From contig CAJTOO010000055.1 of assembly GCA_910577735.1 (NCBI GenBank), positions 1 through 9,469 of the forward strand: a stretch of DNA of 9,469 nucleotides, written 5' to 3'. Below the pieces are notes generated by a model. That model was given only the letters and a program-made list of their open reading frames with translations, was not told where the DNA came from and made no database searches. Positions 1 through 5,517 of the stretch are shown here, in pieces (position 1 is the stretch's first letter; every line of letters starts with the position of its first letter). The DNA is from an uncultured Lachnospiraceae bacterium. GTDB lineage: Bacteria > Bacillota > Clostridia > Lachnospirales > Lachnospiraceae. A program made the translations under genes and the position numbers.

Positions 1-948
1 AAAAGCACTCTAAGCAAAGCCCTTGACTATATCGAAAACCCGGACAAGACGGACGAAAAAATGCTCATATCCTCTTTCGGGTGCAGCTATGAAACGGCAG
101 ATATTGAGTTTGGCTATACCCTCTCGCAAGCGCGGGATAAGGGCAACAACTTAGCCTTTCACTTGATACAGTCCTTTGCTCCGGGAGAAGTGGACTATCA
201 GAAAGCCCATGAGATTGGGCGGCAGCTTGCCGACGCGGTAACAAAGGGGCGCATGAATATGTACTCACGACACACATTGACAAGGGGCATATACACAATC
301 ACATTATTTTCTGCGCGGTCAACTTCGTAGATCATCACAAGTATGTTTCCAACAAGCGGACGTATTACGGCATACGGAACATGAGCGACAAGCTGTGCCG
401 GGACAACGGGCTTTCTGTGGTCGTCCCCGGCAAGGGAAGCAAGGGAAAGAGCTATGCGGAATACCAAGCGGAGAAAACCGGGACAAGCTGGAAAGGCAAG
501 CTGAAAATCGCCGTGGACGCGCTCATTCCCCAAGTTTCCAGCTTTGAGGAACTATTGCAGCGGTTACAGGCGGCGGGCTATGAGATCAAGCCGGGAAAAT
601 ATGTGTCATGCCGCGCCGCCAAAGCTCCAAAGGCAGAGCGTAGGGGCGTTAATCTTCTCATTGACATTGAGAACAGTATCAAGGCGCAGCAGAGCCGGGG
701 CTATGAACAGTGGGCGAAAATCCACAATCTGAAACAGGCGGCAAAGACTATGAACTTCCTTACCGAAAACAAGATTGAACAGTACGCCGATCTACTTACC
801 CGGATAAAGGAAATCGCCACGGCAAGCGAACAGGCGGGGGACAGCCTAAAGGAAGCGGAAAAGCGTCTTTCGGATATGGCGTTGCTCATTAAGAATGTCA
901 CTACCTACCAAAAGACAAAGCCCCTCTATGAAGCCTACCGCAAAGGAA
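1..948 (+). pseudogene. Decayed ICE relaxase (MobA/VirD2-type), 5' end outside window
   Basis: Reading starts in frame at base 1 (KSTLSKALDYIENPDKTDEK), so only about the first nine residues of the usual relaxase N-terminus are missing. Relaxases of this family nick oriT and lead the DNA strand in conjugation. The frame breaks near 249-252: the upstream part reads to VTKGR, and the expected continuation HEYVLTTHIDKGHIHNHIIF resumes at 252 in another frame, consistent with one lost base in a CGG codon. The metal-binding histidine motif HIDKGHIHNH lies at 273-302, beyond the frameshift, so the catalytic protein cannot be made intact. From memory of relatives, about 30 residues are missing between SCRA and KAPKAERRG (about 610-625). 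Homology stops after YEAYRKG (about 940-948); the open frame then runs to 1094 antisense to the sigma-like gene. The GC content looks higher by eye than in the cargo genes downstream. Identity is confident; the lesions could partly be sequencing error. Confidence 0.85.
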
Positions 949-966
949 ATGTCCCTGTCTTTAAAT

Positions 967-1392
967 TTATTCTCCATGACACATTCCCTCCACCAGCCAC
1001 CGGAGTGTTTTTACCGTATCATTCCTCCATTTGCAGACAGTGCTTTTTGCCAGACCGAGGATTCCCCCAATCTCCCTGTCCGTCCATCCGATGAAGTAAT
1101 ACATCAGCACAATCTGTAACTGTCTGTCCGACAGTTCCCTTAATGCCTGTGCCAAATCACCGTCCACTATGCCGATTTCATAACCCATGACATAAAAATA
1201 GTCAGCGTGGTATGTATCAAAGATTTTATCAACCGTTTCCAACTGCTTTTCGGAAAACATCTCCATGTGCGATTCCCGTTCCGCCATGCGCTTGCGTTCG
1301 TTGTAATAGTTAATTTTTTCGTATCTCAATGCCATGCGGCAGTATGTCACAAACTGGCGCACCACCCTGTCTTTTTTATCTTTGTTTATCAA
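967..1392 (-). CDS. Small sigma-70-like / sigma-region-4 protein of mobile-element type
   Basis: This is a 141-residue protein with a C-terminal sigma-region-4-like helix-turn-helix. ALRELSDRQLQIVLMYYFIG (about 83-102) is followed by WTDREIGGILGLAKSTVCKW (about 103-122), the LxxREREIlxLyy...sxxEIAxxLgxSxxTVxxxR pattern of ECF-like sigma factors. The N-terminal part is charged (KDRVVRQF, NERKRMAERES) and lacks an obvious region 2, so it may be a regulator rather than a promoter-selecting sigma factor. Short sigma-like proteins of this size are common in Firmicute conjugative elements. The start is a TTG preceded by AGAGGACAG on the minus strand; an in-frame ATG is not available nearby. The gene converges on the truncated relaxase and its stop lies only about 20 bases beyond the relaxase break, so the rearrangement joined the two. 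It lies downstream of the lactate dehydrogenase terminator, so it probably has its own promoter, which I cannot place. Confidence 0.72.
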   Translation of the reverse strand: MINKDKKDRVVRQFVTYCRMALRYEKINYYNERKRMAERESHMEMFSEKQLETVDKIFDTYHADYFYVMGYEIGIVDGDLAQALRELSDRQLQIVLMYYFIGWTDREIGGILGLAKSTVCKWRNDTVKTLRWLVEGMCHGE

Positions 1393-1553
1393 TGTCCTGT
1401 CCTCTATTTCTGAAAAATTGATTTATCTGAAACGAAATTAGGACTGGCGGGGAACGGCAGTGTATTGTTGCTTTTAGAAACAGAAAAGCGCTCATTGGTT
1501 TTCTTCCAACAAACGCTTTCCCGCCTAAGTTTCAGTGTAAATATTCCTTTTTC
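1393..1553. other. Intergenic stretch between sigma-like gene and lactate dehydrogenase
   Basis: This 161-base gap holds the minus-strand terminator hairpin (1475-1519) and the ribosome binding site of the sigma-like gene (AGAGGACAG on the minus strand, about 1396-1405). I see no convincing -35/-10 pair for the sigma-like gene and no further open frame. Confidence 0.5.
1475..1519 (-). terminator. Intrinsic terminator of the eight-gene operon
   Basis: Read on the minus strand, AAAGCGTTTGTTGG pairs over all 14 positions (with G-U pairs) with CCAATGAGCGCTTT, around a 7-base loop (1499-1505). The hairpin is followed by the T-rich tail TTTTCTGTTTCT. It starts 34 bases after the lactate dehydrogenase stop. 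Read on the plus strand the stem has C-A mismatches, so it is directional. Confidence 0.82.
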
Positions 1554-2522
1554 CTAATTTGGGACAACTTCCAAATCAAGCTCTTCTGCAATTTTTCTTA
1601 TAGTTTTTGCCGAATTGTGAAGTTTCTCCATTTCCTTTTCATTCAAAGAAATAGGAACATGGGTTTCGATTCCGTCTGCCCCTATAATAGCGGGCATACT
1701 AAGGGCAATTTCTTTAATCCCATAATTTCCATGCATGATAGAAGATACCGGAAGAATAGATTTTTCATCCCTTACAACGCATTCACAGATACGCTTAACC
1801 GACATAGCAATTCCATAATAAGTAGCCTGCTTTTTAGAAATAATATCATAAGCGCTGTTTTTTACATCTTCCGCAATCTCCCGCATTGCTTCCTCATGGT
1901 TGAAATGTCCACGCATCTCACAAAAATCATTCAATGGAATACCAGATATATTCGTGCTGCTCCATGCTGCAATCTCACTATCCCCATGTTCGCCAATGAT
2001 AAAGGAATGAATGCTACGGCTGTCTACCCCTAAATGTTTACTAAGCGCATATTTTAGCCTTGCGGTATCAAGAACCGTTCCGGAACCAATTACTCTTTTT
2101 TCAGGAAACCCGCTCAGCTTTACAGCAGCATAAGTAAGAATATCAACCGGATTTGATACAATCAGCAATATTCCTTTAAAATTGCGCTTTGCAATTTCAG
2201 GAATGATGCTTTTGTAGATAGCAACATTTTTATGTACTAAATCGAGCCTTGTTTCATTCGGCTTCTGGTTTGCCCCGGCAGTCACAATGACAATAGAAGC
2301 ATCCATCAGGTCATCATAGCCTCCTGCATAAATCTTCATCTGTCCGGCAAACGGAACGCCATGCGAAATGTCCTTTGCTTCTCCGTCTGCTTTATCATAA
2401 TTTGCATCAAGAAGCACCATTTCAGTGAACAGCCTGCTCTGCATCAGTGTAAATGCTGTTGCAGCGCCTACAAATCCACAGCCGATGACTGCTGCTTTTC
2501 TTGGGTTAATTGTTTTTATCAT
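1554..2522 (-). CDS. ldh: L-lactate dehydrogenase
   Basis: NAD-dependent L-lactate dehydrogenase reduces pyruvate to lactate in the cytoplasm while regenerating NAD+. At 322 residues it has the usual length. Visible landmarks, numbered from the start chosen here, are the Rossmann GxGxxG (GCGFVG, 14-19), the acidic residue after beta-2 (LLDA, D39), the mobile active-site loop GANQKPNETR with the lactate-specific Gln86 (malate dehydrogenases have Arg here) and Arg92, NPVD 124-127, Asp152 and Arg155 in VLDTAR, and catalytic His179 in IIGEHGDSE. I chose the ATG at 2522 because GGGAGGAA lies 6-7 bases upstream; the in-frame ATG at 2537 lies within the ferredoxin gene and gives an unusual N-terminal extension. 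Two bases separate it from the ferredoxin stop, and it is the last gene of the operon. Its presence in a redox-stress-like operon is unusual and suggests an inducible isozyme for redox balancing. Confidence 0.95.
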   Translation of the reverse strand: MIKTINPRKAAVIGCGFVGAATAFTLMQSRLFTEMVLLDANYDKADGEAKDISHGVPFAGQMKIYAGGYDDLMDASIVIVTAGANQKPNETRLDLVHKNVAIYKSIIPEIAKRNFKGILLIVSNPVDILTYAAVKLSGFPEKRVIGSGTVLDTARLKYALSKHLGVDSRSIHSFIIGEHGDSEIAAWSSTNISGIPLNDFCEMRGHFNHEEAMREIAEDVKNSAYDIISKKQATYYGIAMSVKRICECVVRDEKSILPVSSIMHGNYGIKEIALSMPAIIGADGIETHVPISLNEKEMEKLHNSAKTIRKIAEELDLEVVPN

Positions 2523-2524
2523 CT

Positions 2525-2713
2525 CTATTCCTCCCATTCAATAGCGGAAACAGGACAGGAACGAACGGCATCCTGTACCATGCTTTCGTTTTCCGGTGCA
2601 GAGTCCTGATACCCCTCCGCCTTATCATCGTCATTCATACGGAATACATCAGGTGCCATCCCAACACACAGCCCGCATCCAATACAAGCATTCTGATCTA
2701 CATTCGCCCTCAT
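2525..2713 (-). CDS. Small single-cluster [4Fe-4S] ferredoxin
   Basis: This 62-residue acidic protein has C10-x2-C13-x2-C16 near the N-terminus and C53-P54 near the C-terminus (ACIGCGLCVG and RSCPVSAIEW), the four ligands of one [4Fe-4S] cluster. The second cluster of bacterial 2[4Fe-4S] ferredoxins has been lost, as in the short Thermotoga/Desulfovibrio type. It is a soluble cytoplasmic one-electron carrier. AAAGGGGGA precedes its ATG with good spacing; 17 bases separate it from the cupin gene and 2 bases from lactate dehydrogenase, so it is co-transcribed. A plausible role is electron donor to the di-iron (hemerythrin-domain) or other redox proteins of the same operon, but the partner is not shown by the sequence. 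Confidence 0.92.
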   Translation of the reverse strand: MRANVDQNACIGCGLCVGMAPDVFRMNDDDKAEGYQDSAPENESMVQDAVRSCPVSAIEWEE

Positions 2714-2730
2714 GCCGCATCCCCCTTTCG

Positions 2731-3060
2731 CTAAAATACAACAACCAGCAACATTTTAAACTGCTCTTTACCCAAGACCGCATGAGGGTGTTTTGCGGGC
2801 ATTACGATAGATTCTCCCTCATGCAGTTCATACTTTTTGTCATCAATCGTAATCTCGCCAACGCCATCCAAACAAATCACAAAGGCATCACCACTGGACT
2901 CATGGCTGCTGATTTCTTCTCCCTTGTCAAAAGAAAACAATGTGACACTCAGCGCATTATTTTGTGCTAAAGTCCTGCTTACAACCTGATTGCTTTGGTA
3001 AGCAACCTGTTCTTTTAAGACTAAAATTTCTGCCTTGTCTATATTTGTTATTTTTTCCAT
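2731..3060 (-). CDS. Small cupin-domain protein
   Basis: This 109-residue single-domain cupin has two recognisable motifs. Motif 1 is around GEEISSHESSGDAFVICLDG (47-66), and motif 2 is GESIVMPAKHPHAV (82-95), the usual GxxxxxPxxxxH pattern. In motif 1 the classical HxH pair is reduced to H53 with Ser at 55, so a standard four-ligand metal site would be incomplete; H91 and H93 supply ligands in motif 2. Such stand-alone cupins are common in clostridial redox and stress operons, and their substrates are mostly unknown. AAGGAG lies about 12 bases upstream of the ATG, a long spacing. The gap to the upstream gene is 45 bases, the largest in the operon, with no terminator-like hairpin. The cupin fold is clear; catalytic activity is undetermined. 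Confidence 0.85.
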   Translation of the reverse strand: MEKITNIDKAEILVLKEQVAYQSNQVVSRTLAQNNALSVTLFSFDKGEEISSHESSGDAFVICLDGVGEITIDDKKYELHEGESIVMPAKHPHAVLGKEQFKMLLVVVF

Positions 3061-3105
3061 ACTGTTCGTTTGCTCCTTCCCTCAGCCTGATTTTTAACCA
3101 CCCGC

Positions 3106-3342
3106 TCAAGATGTTTCTGTTTTCACCTCAAACCCATGTTTCTCAAAAGTTTCAAAAACTTTGTCCATAGGAATATTTTTTATGGCAGCTCCATTTGGTA
3201 TCGTCATTACCTTACCCATTACAGCTAAAGACATAGGCTTTATAATTTCCTTAAACCCTGCTTCTGCCAATACCTCTTTTATTTCAGGATTTTCACTTAC
3301 CAGCTCTGAAACTGTTTTTGTGAAATCAACAACTTTACCCAT
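3106..3342 (-). CDS. DUF1858-like small protein lacking the CxxC
   Basis: This 78-residue protein reads VSELVSENPEIKEVLAEAGF (about 11-30) followed by IIKPMSLAVMGKVMTIPNGA and IPMDKVFETFEKHGFEV. That order matches the DUF1858-type helical domain found alone or at the front of DUF438/hemerythrin-like proteins of anaerobes. It has no cysteine, unlike the other DUF1858 protein of this operon, which carries HCLGCP. It may therefore act as a binding or dimerisation module rather than a redox disulfide. A strong AAGGAGATAGGCG site precedes its ATG, and only 4 bases separate it from the hemerythrin-domain gene. In other genomes the two domains can be in one polypeptide, which suggests a physical partnership (inference). 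Confidence 0.75.
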   Translation of the reverse strand: MGKVVDFTKTVSELVSENPEIKEVLAEAGFKEIIKPMSLAVMGKVMTIPNGAAIKNIPMDKVFETFEKHGFEVKTETS

Positions 3343-3346
3343 TCGC

Positions 3347-3892
3347 CTATCTCCTTTTTTCTAACCATGTAATATATTTCTCCTGTATGCCGTCCTGTTC
3401 CGCTTTTTTCTCAAACGCTCTTGTCTGTTCATCAATCTGCGCTTTGCATTCCTCTGACAGTGTTCGTAATGCATAAGTGTAGCAGACGGTATCTTCTTTC
3501 TCAATGTGACGCTGCAATAAATCCACATAACCCGATGCATGGGTGACGATATCCAGCTTTCCTTCTGTAGTCGGAACACTGGCATACTGCTTAACTGCGT
3601 TCTCCAATTCCCCGATATGGAATCTTCCGAAGTCATGTTCCACCAGCATTCCATTGCGCACCAGTTTTTCTGCAACAGGATCGGAATTATTAAGCATAAA
3701 CCGAAACAATATCTGTTCTTCCTTTCCATGATGATGCTTGTCTGCATAAGTTCTTGCAAAATCAATACACTCCAGGAACTCCTGAACATCAATGTCTGCC
3801 CCCTCAATCACAGCACAGCAGGTTCTCCTTAAATGCTTAGTCAGTGCTACGATATTCTCATGTTCTTTCATCAGTAAATCAATTCCATACAT
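3347..3892 (-). CDS. Hemerythrin HHE-domain protein
   Basis: This 181-residue four-helix protein has the ligand pattern of hemerythrin/HHE cation-binding domains. H11 lies in MKEHENI, H53-H55 and E58/E59 in KHHHGKEEQ, H86 in VEHDFGR, and H129 with E131/E133 in LQRHIEKEDTV. Such domains bind a non-haem di-iron centre that senses or carries O2, or reacts with nitric oxide and peroxide; bacterial relatives include the Fe-S repair protein YtfE/ScdA. A GGAGGGAT ribosome binding site lies inside the last codons of the preceding gene and the two genes are 3 bases apart, so expression is coupled. The C-terminal 45 residues are charged and helical (KKAEQDGIQEKYITWLEKRR). The next gene is a DUF1858-like domain. 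The di-iron assignment is strong; the physiological substrate is unknown. Confidence 0.9.
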   Translation of the reverse strand: MYGIDLLMKEHENIVALTKHLRRTCCAVIEGADIDVQEFLECIDFARTYADKHHHGKEEQILFRFMLNNSDPVAEKLVRNGMLVEHDFGRFHIGELENAVKQYASVPTTEGKLDIVTHASGYVDLLQRHIEKEDTVCYTYALRTLSEECKAQIDEQTRAFEKKAEQDGIQEKYITWLEKRR

Positions 3893-3895
3893 TAT

Positions 3896-4507
3896 TTATC
3901 CCTCCTTATTCAATGTGAATGTCTGATTTCCTAAATATTTGTAGGAAAAACCGCTGCCCTCCAAAATACCTGCGATCAGCCTCTCCTTCAGGTCATAATA
4001 ATGACTGACATCTCCTTGTAATGCTTCCCAATATGGCAAATGTATATCCACAGTCTGTTTCCATACTACTGCCTCCTGACTTATGGAAACCACAGTATTA
4101 ACCCTGTCACAAGGCATTCCGTTCAATAGCAGATTATCCAAATGCCTATAAACTTCTTCTGCGCTTGTTTTCCCCGACAGTTTCCTGCTCCGTCCATACT
4201 CATATGCAGCATTCGCAATATCCGGCATACATTCAGAATGGGCATCCATCGTTGAGATGACCAGAAAAGCAAGGCGGTTTTCAGCGGCAGCGATTTTATC
4301 CTGTAACCAGCCATGTATATTACTGTTATCAATCATATTTTCAAGACTGCCTTTCTCCACCGCCCCATACTTTTGTTCCATTTCGGAAAGAATGCCATCA
4401 TCATACCCGTTTTTGCTTATCATATCTGATAATCTTTCAACTAGCCCGTTTTGGAACTCTATTTTTCCGTATAGCCAGTGATGAATCGAACCTAAAAATG
4501 CGCTCAT
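3896..4507 (-). CDS. Uncharacterised conserved protein, 203 residues
   Basis: I do not recognise a named family. The protein is soluble, with no signal peptide or membrane segment. Two short segments resemble each other: IHHWLYGKI (8-16) and IHGWLQDKI (64-72), each followed by a helical stretch, suggesting a duplicated N-terminal helical unit. The C-terminal part (about 125-200) has a different character: MPCDRVNTVV (C133), VVWKQTVDIHLPYWEALQGD (about 147-166) and YYDLKERLIAGILEGSGF. H9, H10, H65, H90, H122, C133 and H156 are possible metal or haem ligands. AGGAGG lies 6 bases before the ATG, the gene follows the CxxC DUF1858 gene by 10 bases, and it precedes the hemerythrin gene by 3, so it should work with both. 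A role as substrate- or cofactor-binding partner of the di-iron protein is only a guess. Confidence 0.8.
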   Translation of the reverse strand: MSAFLGSIHHWLYGKIEFQNGLVERLSDMISKNGYDDGILSEMEQKYGAVEKGSLENMIDNSNIHGWLQDKIAAAENRLAFLVISTMDAHSECMPDIANAAYEYGRSRKLSGKTSAEEVYRHLDNLLLNGMPCDRVNTVVSISQEAVVWKQTVDIHLPYWEALQGDVSHYYDLKERLIAGILEGSGFSYKYLGNQTFTLNKEG

Positions 4508-4517
4508 TGCACTCCTC

Positions 4518-4703
4518 CTATGAATTCAGCTTTTTCAAGAGTTCATCGGCATCCAGCCCATGCACCATGCAGGCATCCGCAAGGCTCTCCATCTGTGAGG
4601 ACGGGCACCCTAAACAGTGCATCCCCATCTGCATCAACACCTCTGCCGCCTCCGGTTTGGTTCTTAAAATTTCTCCAAGTAACATTTCCTTTGTGATTGC
4701 CAT
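4518..4703 (-). CDS. DUF1858 protein with redox CxxC (hybrid-cluster-associated disulfide type)
   Basis: This 61-residue protein almost exactly fits the small DUF1858 family described as a hybrid-cluster-protein-associated redox disulfide domain. MAITKEMLLGEILRTKPEAA leads to VLMQMGMHCLGCPSSQMESL and then ACMVHGLDADELLKKLNS. The C30-x2-C33-P34 pair is the hallmark; a third cysteine is at 45. Such proteins often sit beside hybrid cluster protein, hemerythrin or DUF2249 genes in anaerobes, but no hybrid cluster protein gene is in this window. GGGAGGAAAATAAT precedes the ATG. It lies 29 bases after the DUF2249 gene and 10 before the unknown protein. A thiol-disulfide or sulfur-carrying role is inferred from the motif only. 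Confidence 0.88.
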   Translation of the reverse strand: MAITKEMLLGEILRTKPEAAEVLMQMGMHCLGCPSSQMESLADACMVHGLDADELLKKLNS

Positions 4704-4732
4704 ATTATTTTCCTCCCTATCTTTCTTTCCTG

Positions 4733-5422
4733 TTACAACACTTGCACTTCCTGATTTTTTTCGCCAAACTTTTCTTTTATCTCGGTGCAGATTTCTTCCC
4801 TGCTTATGCCTCTTTGTTCCTGCGTCTTAATCATCTTATACGCTTGAAAAAGCGGTGAAGGTCCAATTTCCGAGCTGAAAAATCCGATCCCCTGATTCCA
4901 TGCCAAAAGTTCAAACACATCATCCAGCGCTGCGGATTCAAGACCATAGATATATGCCTTTACCAGTTCCCGCACAGCCTGCCTCATTCTTCCTGCGCCA
5001 ACTGCATTTGTCAGGGAAAGGAGCAGACGCATTTCATAGGGGAGAGTGCGCTTCTCACTCTGCCATGTTGCCTGCCAAAAATCCGCCGCGATACGCCCTA
5101 AGTCCTCATCAATCATAGGATAATTCAGCAATGCAAGCGGACGGTATGGTGCAGAGCCTTCCGGCTCTTTTTCCTCTGTCCGGTAAAACCAGACATGAAA
5201 CTCATTTTCTGCCAGCTTCTCTGTATGATGTATATACCCCAGCATATCCATCTCCTTATATAGCAGGTAAGGTTCAAAAGTCTGTATGACCTCAATTCCC
5301 TCCCCGGCTTTTAGCGTCATGGCACGTCTTTGTAAGCCGGGAAAGAAATTTCCCTGCACATGGCGTACATCCACTTTGAAGAAGTCTTTCTTTTTATCCT
5401 TCCATTCCTCGTACTTTATCAT
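4733..5422 (-). CDS. DUF2249-domain protein with C-terminal CMD-like helical region
   Basis: This is the 229-residue first gene of the operon. Residues about 14-82 fit DUF2249: FFKVDVRHVQGNFFPG, then AGEGIEVIQTFEPYLLYKEM and NEFHVWFYR, the small alpha-beta domain related to TusA/SirA-like folds. It lacks the TusA cysteine. Residues about 103-200 are helical (EMRLLLSLTNAVGAGRMRQA, ELVKAYIYGLESAALDDVFE, LLAWNQGIGFFSSEIGPSPL) and resemble the carboxymuconolactone decarboxylase/AhpD fold. They lack its CxxC, and in fact the protein contains no cysteine at all, so AhpD-type peroxidase chemistry is unlikely. AAAGGAGGATATC gives a strong ribosome binding site. The transcript leader is predicted to be about 33 bases, under a Crp/Fnr-type promoter. 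The DUF2249 assignment is fairly secure; the CMD resemblance is tentative. Confidence 0.8.
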   Translation of the reverse strand: MIKYEEWKDKKKDFFKVDVRHVQGNFFPGLQRRAMTLKAGEGIEVIQTFEPYLLYKEMDMLGYIHHTEKLAENEFHVWFYRTEEKEPEGSAPYRPLALLNYPMIDEDLGRIAADFWQATWQSEKRTLPYEMRLLLSLTNAVGAGRMRQAVRELVKAYIYGLESAALDDVFELLAWNQGIGFFSSEIGPSPLFQAYKMIKTQEQRGISREEICTEIKEKFGEKNQEVQVL

Positions 5423-5445
5423 GATATCCTCCTTTATTTATTTTC

Positions 5446-5474
5446 TTGCTTTGGTGATTACATTATAGTAAAAT
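5446..5474 (+). promoter_or_regulatory. Possible promoter of the Crp/Fnr gene
   Basis: TTGCTT (5446-5451), a 17-base spacer and TAAAAT (5469-5474) point towards the Crp/Fnr gene and would start transcription near 5481. It overlaps the divergent promoter, so the two should compete for RNA polymerase. The -35 is only a partial match. Confidence 0.45.
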
Positions 5475-5490
5475 AAGCAGAGTAAGTATG
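5462..5490 (-). promoter_or_regulatory. Activator-dependent promoter of the eight-gene operon
   Basis: On the minus strand a perfect TATAAT occupies 5462-5467. At the matching -35 place (5485-5490) the sequence is CATACT, a poor hexamer. The predicted start is about 5455, giving a leader of about 33 bases to the DUF2249 ATG. A consensus -10 with a degenerate -35 under a palindrome is the usual signature of a class II activated promoter. Confidence 0.65.
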
Positions 5491-5504
5491 TTTGAATTCA
5501 AACA
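5489..5504. promoter_or_regulatory. 16-bp perfect palindrome, candidate Crp/Fnr operator
   Basis: TGTTTGAATTCAAACA is identical to its reverse complement. Its centre (5496.5) is 41.5 bp upstream of the operon start predicted at 5455, where Crp/Fnr dimers bind at class II promoters. For the Crp/Fnr transcript (start near 5481) it lies at about +9 to +24 and ends just before the ribosome binding site, a place suited to autorepression. No second copy was seen in the window. Confidence 0.7.
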
Positions 5505-5506
5505 AA

Positions 5507-5513
5507 GAGGTGA
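5507..5513 (+). promoter_or_regulatory. Ribosome binding site that decides the Crp/Fnr start
   Basis: GAGGTGA (5507-5513) lies 4 bases before TTG at 5518. The in-frame ATG at 5488 has no such site and lies within the palindrome, so the TTG is the likelier start. Confidence 0.65.
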
Positions 5514-5517
5514 GATT

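Noticed and set aside
949..1094. C-terminal tail of the relaxase frame
   Set aside because: It is antisense to the sigma-like gene, which has clear HTH similarity; the tail is read-through past the junction.
2523..2537. Upstream in-frame ATG for lactate dehydrogenase
   Set aside because: It overlaps the ferredoxin coding sequence and lies inside the region carrying the GGGAGGAA ribosome binding site that serves the ATG at 2522.
5488..5517. ATG start ten codons upstream for the Crp/Fnr protein
   Set aside because: It has no ribosome binding site, lies within the 16-bp palindrome, and adds an N-terminus unlike the family; the TTG at 5518 follows GAGGTGA.
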